Part shown: in pieces, positions 1 to 5,145 of the stretch
How the letters are laid out: the number at the start of each line of letters is the position of its first letter
Numbering within the stretch: position 1 is the stretch's first letter
Assembly (NCBI GenBank): GCA_020216965.1
Contig: JAIWOJ010000207.1
Location: 1 to 5,145, forward strand
DNA: 5,145 nucleotides
Direction: 5' to 3'
Origin: Prosthecobacter sp.
GTDB lineage: Bacteria > Verrucomicrobiota > Verrucomicrobiia > Verrucomicrobiales > Verrucomicrobiaceae
Notes under the pieces: model-generated
Databases searched by the model: none
Told to the model about the DNA's origin: nothing
Seen by the model: the letters and a program-made list of their open reading frames with translations, nothing else
Program-made: the position numbers and the translations under genes

Positions 1-220
1 GCTGGGGCATGTGGTCTCCATCTTCGTGGCGGGCTCCACGCTCATTGAGCTGATTTTTGAGATCAACGGCTTCGGCTTGCTCAGTTACTACAGCGTGCTG
101 GACCGGGATTATCCGCTGGTCATGGGCATCCTGGTCATCCAGGTGGTGCTGCTCATGGTGGGTAATCTTTTGTCGGATTTCTTCGTCGCGCTCACGGATC
201 CGCGCATCCGCTTTGAATAA
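1..220 (+). CDS. yejB: Peptide ABC transporter permease, YejB-type (C-terminal fragment)
   Basis: Only the last 72 codons are present; the reading frame enters at base 2 and ends at TAA 218-220, and the true start lies upstream. The fragment has the usual C-terminus of YejB/DppB/OppB permeases: a hydrophobic stretch (VVSIFVAGSTLIELIFEI), the family pattern G-F-G-L-L followed by R-D-Y-P-L-V-M-G, a last membrane segment (ILVIQVVLLMVGNLLSDFFV) and the terminal D-P-R-I-R-F-E, very close to the D-P-R-V-Q-F-E ending I recall for E. coli YejB. In this family the protein pairs with YejE to form the inner-membrane channel for peptides. yejE starts 3 bases after its stop, which supports an operon. Assignment to the Yej subgroup rests on the neighbours as much as on this fragment; a DppB/OppB label would be the alternative. 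Confidence 0.9.
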   Translation, partial: LGHVVSIFVAGSTLIELIFEINGFGLLSYYSVLDRDYPLVMGILVIQVVLLMVGNLLSDFFVALTDPRIRFE

Positions 221-223
221 CGC

Positions 224-1735
224 ATGTCCCCACGCACCACAGCCATTACCCTGCTGGCCTATGCGACGCTCGGCGCGCTGTTCCGCTGCCTGTCCCTCTC
301 CGTGCCGGTGTTCAAGGTGCCGTTTCTCGGCGGTGCCTGGCTGGGCTGGAGCCTGCTCGTGGCCCTCGCGCTCACGGGCGGTTGGCTGCTCTGGCGCGGG
401 CAGGCGCAATGGCACTGGAGCCCGCTGACCTTGAAGCAGTTTCACCGCTTCCGCCAGATCCGCCGCGGCTATGTCTCCTTCCTGATTCTGCTGGGCCTCG
501 TCGGAGTAGGGGCACTGGACACGCTGATCGTAGGCAAGCGCGCGCTGGTGGTGCGCTATGAGGGCAAGTTTTACTTCCCCTTTGTCACCGGGGTGAAACC
601 CGGCACCACCTTTGGCCTCAAGGACGAGGCGGAGACGGATTACCGGAAGCTGCAGCGGCAGTTCCGTGAATCAGGCAGCAGCAACTGGGTGCTGATGCCG
701 CTGGTGCCTTACGATCCGAAGCTGGACACGCCGGAGATCATTGAGGAAGTCGTGCTGCGGGATGGCTTGGCCTTCCGCGCCAGCGAGACGAAGCCCTTCG
801 ATGGCCGCGCCTACACGGTTTTCAAAGAGAAGCCGGAGCAGAAGCGCCAGGAATGGGTCTTCCGCCACGGCCTGAGGCAGGGGGAGATGCAGGGCTGGGA
901 TGCTAGCAACGAGCTGGTGGAAAAAGCCACCTATCACCAGGGTGAACGCACCGCCTACAGCGACTTTACCGAGGGCAAAGCCGCCGCACTCGAGGCCCAA
1001 GCGGCGGACAAACTGCTAACCGTCGTCTATCCGCCCTCGCCACCATCCTGGGCGCACCGGCATTTCCTCGGCACCACCTCCATGGGCGGCGATGTGCTGG
1101 CCATCCTGTTCGGCGGCTGGCAGCAGGCGGTGATCGCCTCCATCTTGTTTGTGACGTTCGTCTTCGTCGTCGGTGTCGCCGCAGGCGGGCTGCTGGGTTA
1201 CTTCGGCGGCTTGATGGACCTGGTGGGCATGAGATTGATCGAGATCTGGTCGGTGCTGCCCTTCCTCTTCATCGTGATGATCGTCAGCTCCATCATCAGC
1301 CCGAATCTTTTCCTGCTGGTGGTCATCATCTCTCTCTTCAGTTGGATGGGCACGACGATCTACATCCGCACGGCGGCGCTGAAGGAAAAGGCGCGGGATT
1401 ATGTGGCCTCCGCGCGTCTGCTCGGCGCGGGCACCGGCCGCGTCATCTTCAAGCACATCCTGCCGAACAGCATCGCCATCCTGGTCACGCTGGCCCCCTT
1501 TGAGGTCGCCGCCATTATCACCTCCCTGGCCGCGCTAGATTACCTGGGCTTTGGCCTGCCTCCCGAGGAGCCGAGCTGGGGCAGGCTCTTGCACGAGGGC
1601 ACGGAGGACTTCAACTATCCCTGGATCGTCAGCAGCGCCTTTGTGGCCATGACCACGGTGCTGGTGCTCGTCACCTTCGTCGGCGAGGCCGTGCGCGAGG
1701 CTTTCGATCCAAAAAAATTCACGACCTACCGCTGA
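224..1735 (+). CDS. yejE: Peptide ABC transporter permease, YejE-type, with N-terminal and loop extensions
   Basis: This is the second inner-membrane permease of the importer, 503 residues against about 340 for E. coli YejE. The family core is clear. There is an N-terminal R-F-R-Q-I-R-R-G-Y motif at 76-83 followed by a membrane segment (about 84-103), R-Y-E-G-K-F-Y-F-P at 111-119, and H-F-L-G-T-T-S-M-G-G-D-V-L-A at 280-293. The EAA-type loop that contacts the ATPase is at 393-415 (YVASARLLGAG...HILPN). The end, G-E-A-V-R-E-A-F-D-P-K-K, matches the family ending. Later membrane segments lie near 302-325, 342-358, 362-380, 416-438 and 467-488. Two parts are extra: residues 1-70 with two more hydrophobic segments, and about 90 residues in the first periplasmic loop that resemble YwqK/MORN_2 repeats. 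ATG 224 was chosen because it follows the yejB stop by 3 bases and no good later ATG precedes the core; no clear Shine-Dalgarno is visible. Confidence 0.93.
   Translation: MSPRTTAITLLAYATLGALFRCLSLSVPVFKVPFLGGAWLGWSLLVALALTGGWLLWRGQAQWHWSPLTLKQFHRFRQIRRGYVSFLILLGLVGVGALDTLIVGKRALVVRYEGKFYFPFVTGVKPGTTFGLKDEAETDYRKLQRQFRESGSSNWVLMPLVPYDPKLDTPEIIEEVVLRDGLAFRASETKPFDGRAYTVFKEKPEQKRQEWVFRHGLRQGEMQGWDASNELVEKATYHQGERTAYSDFTEGKAAALEAQAADKLLTVVYPPSPPSWAHRHFLGTTSMGGDVLAILFGGWQQAVIASILFVTFVFVVGVAAGGLLGYFGGLMDLVGMRLIEIWSVLPFLFIVMIVSSIISPNLFLLVVIISLFSWMGTTIYIRTAALKEKARDYVASARLLGAGTGRVIFKHILPNSIAILVTLAPFEVAAIITSLAALDYLGFGLPPEEPSWGRLLHEGTEDFNYPWIVSSAFVAMTTVLVLVTFVGEAVREAFDPKKFTTYR
737..973 (+). other. MORN_2/YwqK-like repeat insertion within YejE (domain-level feature)
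   Basis: Residues about 172-250 of the YejE protein lie between W-V-L-M-P-L (155-160) and Y-P-P-S-P-P-S (269-275), where E. coli YejE has only a short linker. The segment reads as R-D-G-L-A-F, then K-P-F-D-G-R-A-Y, then two units of about 24 residues ending in F-R-H-G-L-R-Q-G and Y-H-Q-G-E-R. This spacing of aromatic residues and glycines, with the opening 'R-D-G-L-a-Y...K-P-F-x-G' pattern, is what I associate with the YwqK/MORN_2 repeat family. It is hydrophilic and, with YejE topology, would sit in the periplasm facing the binding protein. The match is made by eye and is moderate: one or two degenerate repeats, not a long array. A lineage-specific loop with no real relation to MORN_2 is the alternative. 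Confidence 0.5.
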
Positions 1736-1758
1736 GAACAGAGTACCTTTCTACAGCT

Positions 1759-2007
1759 ATGACGATCACCATTCCAGACACCATCGCCCAAGAGGCCGGC
1801 CTAGATGAAAAGGAGGCACTCAAGGAGTTTGCGTTTGCTCTCTACGCCCAGGGTCGCATTACAGGCGGACAACTGCGCCAGATGTGCGGCCTGGGTTATG
1901 TGGAGTTTTTTGACTCCGCGCTGGCCCGGGGACTGCCCACCTGCGCATGGACGGACGAAGAGGGCGCACGGGAGATCGAGAACCTCAAAAAGCTTGGCTG
2001 GCTGTGA
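1759..2007 (+). CDS. UPF0175 family protein, probable antitoxin
   Basis: This encodes 82 residues that fit the UPF0175 family: a short beta-like start (MTITIPDTI), an acidic helix (E17-K-E-A-L-K-E-F-A-F-A-L-Y-A-Q-G), then a helix-turn-helix-like stretch (R33-I-T-G-G-Q-L-R-Q-M-C-G-L...F-F-D-S-A-L-A-R-G-L-P60). A charged C-terminal tail (T-D-E-E...E-I-E-N-L-K-K-L) would be the natural toxin-binding part. Members of this family are commonly found directly upstream of DUF3368 PIN-like proteins and are treated as antitoxins, as seen here. The gene starts 23 bases after yejE, too little room for a convincing private promoter, so it is probably read from the transporter transcript. Its stop overlaps the toxin start in GTGA. 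The W-T-D-E-E tail replaces the more usual Y-x-x-E-D pattern I recall. Function as an antitoxin is inferred from family and neighbour only. Confidence 0.85.
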   Translation: MTITIPDTIAQEAGLDEKEALKEFAFALYAQGRITGGQLRQMCGLGYVEFFDSALARGLPTCAWTDEEGAREIENLKKLGWL

Positions 2008-2489
2008 TCGTCATCTCTGACACCTCCTGCTCATGCTACCTGGCGCGGCTGCGGTGCGCGCAGGTTTTGGAGGCGATGTTTGGAAAAGTCGTCATACCCT
2101 CTGCGGTCGCCTCAGAATTGCTGGCGGGCGTTTCAGATCACCCTGAGATTGACGCGATCCTGCACGCGGCATGGCTTGAAGTGCGCACTTTGAATCACCC
2201 TGCGCAACTCGGAGATCTGCCATTTAAATTGGATGCGGGCGAGGAGGCGGCAATCCAGCTCGCCATGGAGATGCAGGCGGACCACATCCTCATGGATGAG
2301 GCGCGCGGGCGCAAGGTGGCGTCAGCCAAAGGCTTGTCCGTCATCGGGGTCCTCGGTGTGCTCGTGCGTGCCCGCTCGCTGGGGCTTATTGGTCCTCTGC
2401 GTCCAATCTTCACACGGCTGACCGAAGAATTGAATTTTCGAGTCAGTCCTGAGATCATCACCCTTCTGCTCGAAGCCCATCCAGAATGA
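2004..2489 (+). CDS. DUF3368 PIN-like domain protein, probable toxin ribonuclease
   Basis: The start is taken at GTG 2004, giving 161 residues, because the family begins with a short I-V-I-S-D-T-S strand and this GTG overlaps the antitoxin stop by 4 bases; the frame is open further upstream (to 1947) but that part only overlaps the antitoxin. The PIN-type acidic residues are visible: D6 (I-S-D-T-S), E38 (A-S-E-L-L), E80/E81 (D-A-G-E-E-A-A-I-Q-L-A) and D98 (H-I-L-M-D-E-A-R-G-R-K-V-A). The C-terminal G-V-L-G-V-L-V-R-A-R-S-L-G-L-I and F-R-V-S-P-E-I are typical of DUF3368. PIN toxins are usually metal-dependent RNases that cut RNA and slow growth; the complete acidic set suggests the active site is intact, but activity is not shown. 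Residues 10-12 (S-C-Y) replace a normally hydrophobic run and look like the product of two compensating indels. The stop overlaps the yejA start in ATGA. Confidence 0.87.
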   Translation: MIVISDTSCSCYLARLRCAQVLEAMFGKVVIPSAVASELLAGVSDHPEIDAILHAAWLEVRTLNHPAQLGDLPFKLDAGEEAAIQLAMEMQADHILMDEARGRKVASAKGLSVIGVLGVLVRARSLGLIGPLRPIFTRLTEELNFRVSPEIITLLLEAHPE

Positions 2490-4417
2490 CCCCTCCGTTT
2501 TCCAATCGTTTCACGGTCTTTCTCTGGTCTGTCTGCCTGGTTTTTCTCGCCTCCTGCTCCGACAGTGACGACACGCGCTTTCCGCCCTATGACAATACGG
2601 CGGAGGTGGAGGCTCACTGGAAATCCAAGCCCGATTTCTTCCAGTTCAAGACCGCCGCCGACTTGCCTGCGGGCTTGAAATGGGAAAACGCCGCCGAGGT
2701 GCCGGAGTTTGGCGATCCCCGCGCCAAAAAAGGCGGCACCTTCCACGACTGGCATCCGACTTTCCCGCCGACCTTCCGCAAAATCGGCCCGGATGCGAAC
2801 AACACCTTCCGCGGCGAGCATCATGACAATATCGAGATCGGCCTCGTCACGAGGCACCCTGATGAGGATGTGTGGATTCCCGGCCTGGCGAAAGAGTGGG
2901 CCGTCTCCGAGGATCGCAAGACGGTCTATTTCCGCCTTCGCGACCATGTGACCTTCTCAGACGGCACCCCCGTCGAGGTGGAGGACTTCTTCATGACCTT
3001 CTTTGTCATGACCAGCCCGCACATCAAGGACCCCTGGTACAATGACTGGTATTCCAAGGAATATGCGGCGATCACGAAATACGACGCGCGCACTTTTTCT
3101 GTCACCATTCCAGAGCCGAAGCCAGACCCCATCTGGTATGCCATGCTGCCACCCAGCCCGCGGCATTTTTACCGCGAGTTTGGGCCGGATTTTCCCGCGC
3201 GTTACCAGTGGCGGATCTGCCCAGTCACAGGGGCGTATGTGATTGATCCCGATCTCATGAAGCGCGGGCGCTCCATCACCCTGCGCCGTGTCAAAGACTG
3301 GTGGGCGCGTGATCTGAAGCACTATCGCTATGTCTATAACTGTGATTTCCTGGAGTACAAAATCATCGCCAGCCCGGACAAGGCCTTTGAGATGTTCCGC
3401 CAGGGGCAGTTCGATTACTACCTCGCCGGGCTGCCGCGTTACTGGTATGACAAAGCGGAGATCCCTGAGATCTACCGGGGCTACATTGAGCGGCACATCT
3501 TTTACAATGAATACCCGCAGGTCACCTGGGGCATCCGCATCAACGAAAGCAAGCCCCTGCTCGACAACCTGGACATCCGCATCGGCATCCACCATGCGAT
3601 GAATTTTCAGAAGGTCATCGACGTGGACTTTCGGGGGGACAAGACGCGGATGCAGAGCACCTTCGCTGGATTCGGGAAGTTCACCAACCCCGACCTGCGC
3701 GCGCGGCCTTTTGATCCGGTGAAGGCGCGCGAGCACTTTGCCAAAGCCGGATTTACGAAAGCTGGCCCTGACGGCATCCTCGTCAACGCGGAGGGCAAGC
3801 GTCTCTCTTTCACACTCACGACCTTCAACTCCGGCACGGTCACGCCCATCATGCTGCGCTTGAAGGAGGAGGCGAAAAAGGCCGGGCTAGAGATGAACAT
3901 TGAGGGTCTTGATGCCACGCAGATGTATAAAAAGCTCGACCAGAAGAACCACGAGATGGGCTTTGCCGGCTTCGGCGCGCAGCCACCCTACCCCCGCTTC
4001 TGGGACGACTACCACAGCGACAACGCCTTCAAAATCGGCAAGGACGGCAAGCGCGAGGTGGTGACAGACACGAACAACATCACCCAAACCGCCGACCCCG
4101 CGCTCGACCCAATCATTGACCAGCACCGCAAGGCGAAGACGGAGGAGGAAGTGCGCGAGCTTTCTTGGAAGCTCGCCAAGCTCATTGAGGACCGCGCCTG
4201 CACCATCCCCGCCTGGGAATCCCCCTTCTACCGCTACATGACCTGGCGCTGGGTGCAGTGGCCCAAAAACGGCAACGCCCGCAAAAGCCGCGAGCCTCTC
4301 GATGCGCACATGTTCTGGATCGATGAAGATCTGAAGCGCGAGACCAAGGAGGCCATGCGCTCCGGTCGGGACTTTGGCGAAACCCTCCGCGTCTTTGACG
4401 CCTACAAAGCGAAATGA
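2486..4417 (+). CDS. yejA: Peptide-binding lipoprotein of ABC importer, YejA-type (SBP_bac_5)
   Basis: This 643-residue protein is the extracytoplasmic substrate-binding component; E. coli YejA is about 600 residues. The N-terminus is a lipoprotein signal: R8, a hydrophobic core (F9-F20) and lipobox L21-A-S-C24, so C24 should be lipidated and anchor the protein to a membrane. SBP_bac_5 hallmarks follow: a start of the mature fold at K-K-G-G-T-F-H-D (81-88), [19 protein letters not shown] (134-152), then [12 protein letters not shown] (157-168). Further on are P-V-T-G-A-Y (246-251), [10 protein letters not shown] (268-277) and [12 protein letters not shown] (300-311), the last two characteristic of the YejA branch. 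The C-terminus has I-P-A-W-E-S-P-F-Y (574-582). Substrate is probably oligopeptide, by family; E. coli Yej imports peptides including microcin C, which cannot be extended here. ATG 2486 overlaps the toxin stop and puts the signal peptide in register; no strong Shine-Dalgarno is seen. Confidence 0.93.
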   Translation: MTPPFSNRFTVFLWSVCLVFLASCSDSDDTRFPPYDNTAEVEAHWKSKPDFFQFKTAADLPAGLKWENAAEVPEFGDPRAKKGGTFHDWHPTFPPTFRKIGPDANNTFRGEHHDNIEIGLVTRHPDEDVWIPGLAKEWAVSEDRKTVYFRLRDHVTFSDGTPVEVEDFFMTFFVMTSPHIKDPWYNDWYSKEYAAITKYDARTFSVTIPEPKPDPIWYAMLPPSPRHFYREFGPDFPARYQWRICPVTGAYVIDPDLMKRGRSITLRRVKDWWARDLKHYRYVYNCDFLEYKIIASPDKAFEMFRQGQFDYYLAGLPRYWYDKAEIPEIYRGYIERHIFYNEYPQVTWGIRINESKPLLDNLDIRIGIHHAMNFQKVIDVDFRGDKTRMQSTFAGFGKFTNPDLRARPFDPVKAREHFAKAGFTKAGPDGILVNAEGKRLSFTLTTFNSGTVTPIMLRLKEEAKKAGLEMNIEGLDATQMYKKLDQKNHEMGFAGFGAQPPYPRFWDDYHSDNAFKIGKDGKREVVTDTNNITQTADPALDPIIDQHRKAKTEEEVRELSWKLAKLIEDRACTIPAWESPFYRYMTWRWVQWPKNGNARKSREPLDAHMFWIDEDLKRETKEAMRSGRDFGETLRVFDAYKAK

Positions 4418-5145
4418 ACGAGGCCAACGAGAGTAGGACAGGCATCCTGCCTGTCACAAGTGAACCGGGCATTCTGCCCGGAGCTGTGGACACGGGCAGA
4501 ATGCCCGTGTCACCCGCGACGGGCGGAACGCCCATCCTACAGGTTCGGGGCCTCGTCACGGCCTTCGACACCGACGCGGGGCGCATGACGGCGGTGGACG
4601 GGGTGAGCTTTGAGGTCCCCAGGGGCAGGACGCTCGGCATCGTCGGCGAATCCGGCTGCGGCAAGAGCGTCACCGCCTTTTCCATCACCCGCCTGCTGCC
4701 GCAGCCGCATGGCAAAATCCTTGGCGGCAGCATCCGCTTTGAGGGGCGTGATCTTGTCTCCCTGCCGTTGGAGGAGATGCAAAAGATTCGTGGCAGCCAA
4801 ATCAGCATGATTTTCCAAGAGCCCATGACGGCGCTGAATCCCGTGCAAACCGTGGGCCGCCAGCTCGCCGAGGCGATTTTGCTGCATGAAGACTGCCCCA
4901 AGGCCGAGGTGCTGGCCCGCAGCATCGAGATGATGAAAAAGGTGCGCATCCCAGCGCCTGAGCAGCGGCTCAATGAATACCCGCACCAGCTCAGCGGCGG
5001 CATGAGGCAGCGGGTGATGATTGCCATGGCACTCATCAACAAACCGAAGCTGCTCATCGCCGACGAGCCGACCACCGCACTCGATGTCACCGTGCAAGCG
5101 CAGATTTTGGAGCTGATCGCCGACCTACAAAAGGAGATGGGCATG
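4414..5145 (+). CDS. yejF: Peptide ABC transporter ATP-binding protein, YejF-type (N-terminal part, runs off window)
   Basis: The frame is open for 244 codons from ATG 4414 to the window end. ATG 4414 overlaps the yejA stop in ATGA, and no other start keeps the N-terminal beta strand without falling inside the repeat. The ATPase motifs are complete up to the edge: Walker A G-E-S-G-C-G-K-S (78-85), Q-loop F-Q-E-P (134-137), signature L-S-G-G-M-R-Q (193-199), Walker B L-L-I-A-D-E-P (213-219) and D-loop T-A-L-D (221-224). The H-loop lies beyond. The protein hydrolyses ATP at the inner face of the membrane to drive peptide import through YejB/YejE. E. coli YejF carries two cassettes in one chain; whether this one does cannot be seen, so an OppD/DppD-like single cassette is the alternative. 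Oddity: residues about 7-43 are encoded by a palindromic repeat element, placing T-G-I-L-P-V, P-G-I-L-P-G and T-G-R-M-P-V motifs before the normal start of the domain (V-R-G-L-V-T-A-F, 44-51). Confidence 0.92.
   Translation, partial: MNEANESRTGILPVTSEPGILPGAVDTGRMPVSPATGGTPILQVRGLVTAFDTDAGRMTAVDGVSFEVPRGRTLGIVGESGCGKSVTAFSITRLLPQPHGKILGGSIRFEGRDLVSLPLEEMQKIRGSQISMIFQEPMTALNPVQTVGRQLAEAILLHEDCPKAEVLARSIEMMKKVRIPAPEQRLNEYPHQLSGGMRQRVMIAMALINKPKLLIADEPTTALDVTVQAQILELIADLQKEMGM
4433..4540 (+). repeat. Composite palindromic repeat element lying in frame in the yejF 5' end
   Basis: The 108-base element is bounded by GTAGGA (4433-4438) and its inverse TCCTAC (4535-4540) and holds four small hairpins with 3-base loops. 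Hairpin 1 is 4437-4455, with 8-base perfect arms and loop TCC. Hairpin 2 is 4465-4481, with 7-base arms and loop TTC. Hairpin 3 is 4489-4511, with 10-base arms and loop GAA. Hairpin 4 is 4518-4536, pairing 7 of 8, with loop GAA. Loop sequence shows that hairpins 1 and 2 point one way and 3 and 4 the other, so the whole is a nested inverted repeat: the outer 23-base units (4433-4455 and 4518-4540) match at 17 of 23 positions after reverse complementing. The length is 36 codons with no stop in the yejF frame. It resembles dispersed intergenic palindromes of Verrucomicrobiota and REP/RPE-type elements; other copies would have to be found in the genome. No T-tract follows, so it is not a standard terminator. 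Confidence 0.85.

Noticed and set aside
1711..1717. A7 run near the yejE stop as a programmed slippage site
   Set aside because: The normal frame ends properly 15 bases later in the family-typical D-P-K-K tail, and no stimulatory structure is apparent. Slippage would only yield a short altered tail.
1808..1816. Strong Shine-Dalgarno-like AAAAGGAGG inside the antitoxin gene
   Set aside because: No start codon of a plausible gene follows at 5-10 bases. It encodes D-E-K-E-A of the antitoxin helix.
1947..2003. Upstream ATG extending the toxin by 19 residues
   Set aside because: This stretch fully overlaps the antitoxin and encodes an R/G-rich tail not found at the start of DUF3368 proteins. GTG 2004 gives the normal N-terminal strand and a GTGA overlap.
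2195..2947. A 250-codon minus-strand open frame
   Set aside because: It runs antisense to the toxin C-terminus and YejA N-terminus, both well supported by family motifs, and has no recognisable domain.
4433..4540. CRISPR-like array or rho-independent terminator
   Set aside because: The units are palindromes of different sequence and orientation with irregular short spacing, not direct repeats with unique spacers. No T-run follows any stem, and the yejF frame continues through.
4182..5144. A 320-codon open frame on the minus strand at the right edge
   Set aside because: It is opposite yejF, which has a full ATPase motif set, and the end of yejA. Its translation is low-complexity S/R/P-rich with no family features. 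The stop-free stretch follows from high GC and the palindromic repeat.

Overview
The window is fully coding and on one strand. It shows the 3' part of a Yej-type (oligopeptide/dipeptide) ABC importer operon with a toxin-antitoxin-like gene pair inside it. The order is yejB (3' end only) - yejE - UPF0175-type antitoxin - DUF3368 PIN-like toxin - yejA - yejF (5' part only). Genes are separated by 3 and 23 bases and then by three successive 4-base stop/start overlaps (GTGA at 2004, ATGA at 2486, ATGA at 4414), so this reads as one polycistronic unit. The DNA looks GC-rich. A cluster of small GGCA/TGCC-type palindromes bounded by GTAGGA...TCCTAC resembles dispersed repeats that I associate with Verrucomicrobiota (Prosthecobacter/Verrucomicrobium-like genomes). 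That taxonomic guess is an inference from the repeat style and gene content, not something proven here.

Layout: 1-220 is the C-terminus of the first permease. 224-1735 is the second permease, unusually long at 503 residues. It has about 70 extra N-terminal residues with two hydrophobic segments, and about 90 extra residues in the first periplasmic loop that look like YwqK/MORN_2-type repeats. 1759-2489 holds the antitoxin/toxin-like pair. 2486-4417 is the substrate-binding lipoprotein. 4414-5145 is the first ATP-binding cassette, running off the window. Its first ~43 codons are mostly made of a 108-base palindromic repeat element that stays in frame.

Function: the two permeases form the membrane channel, the lipoprotein captures peptide outside the inner membrane, and the ATPase powers import. 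The toxin-like pair has no obvious mechanistic link to import, but its position makes it co-transcribed with the transporter and probably translationally coupled to yejA. The points most worth a second look are the protein-coding repeat element in yejF, the MORN-like loop insertion in yejE, the embedded toxin-antitoxin pair, and a short stretch of the toxin that looks like two compensating one-base indels.
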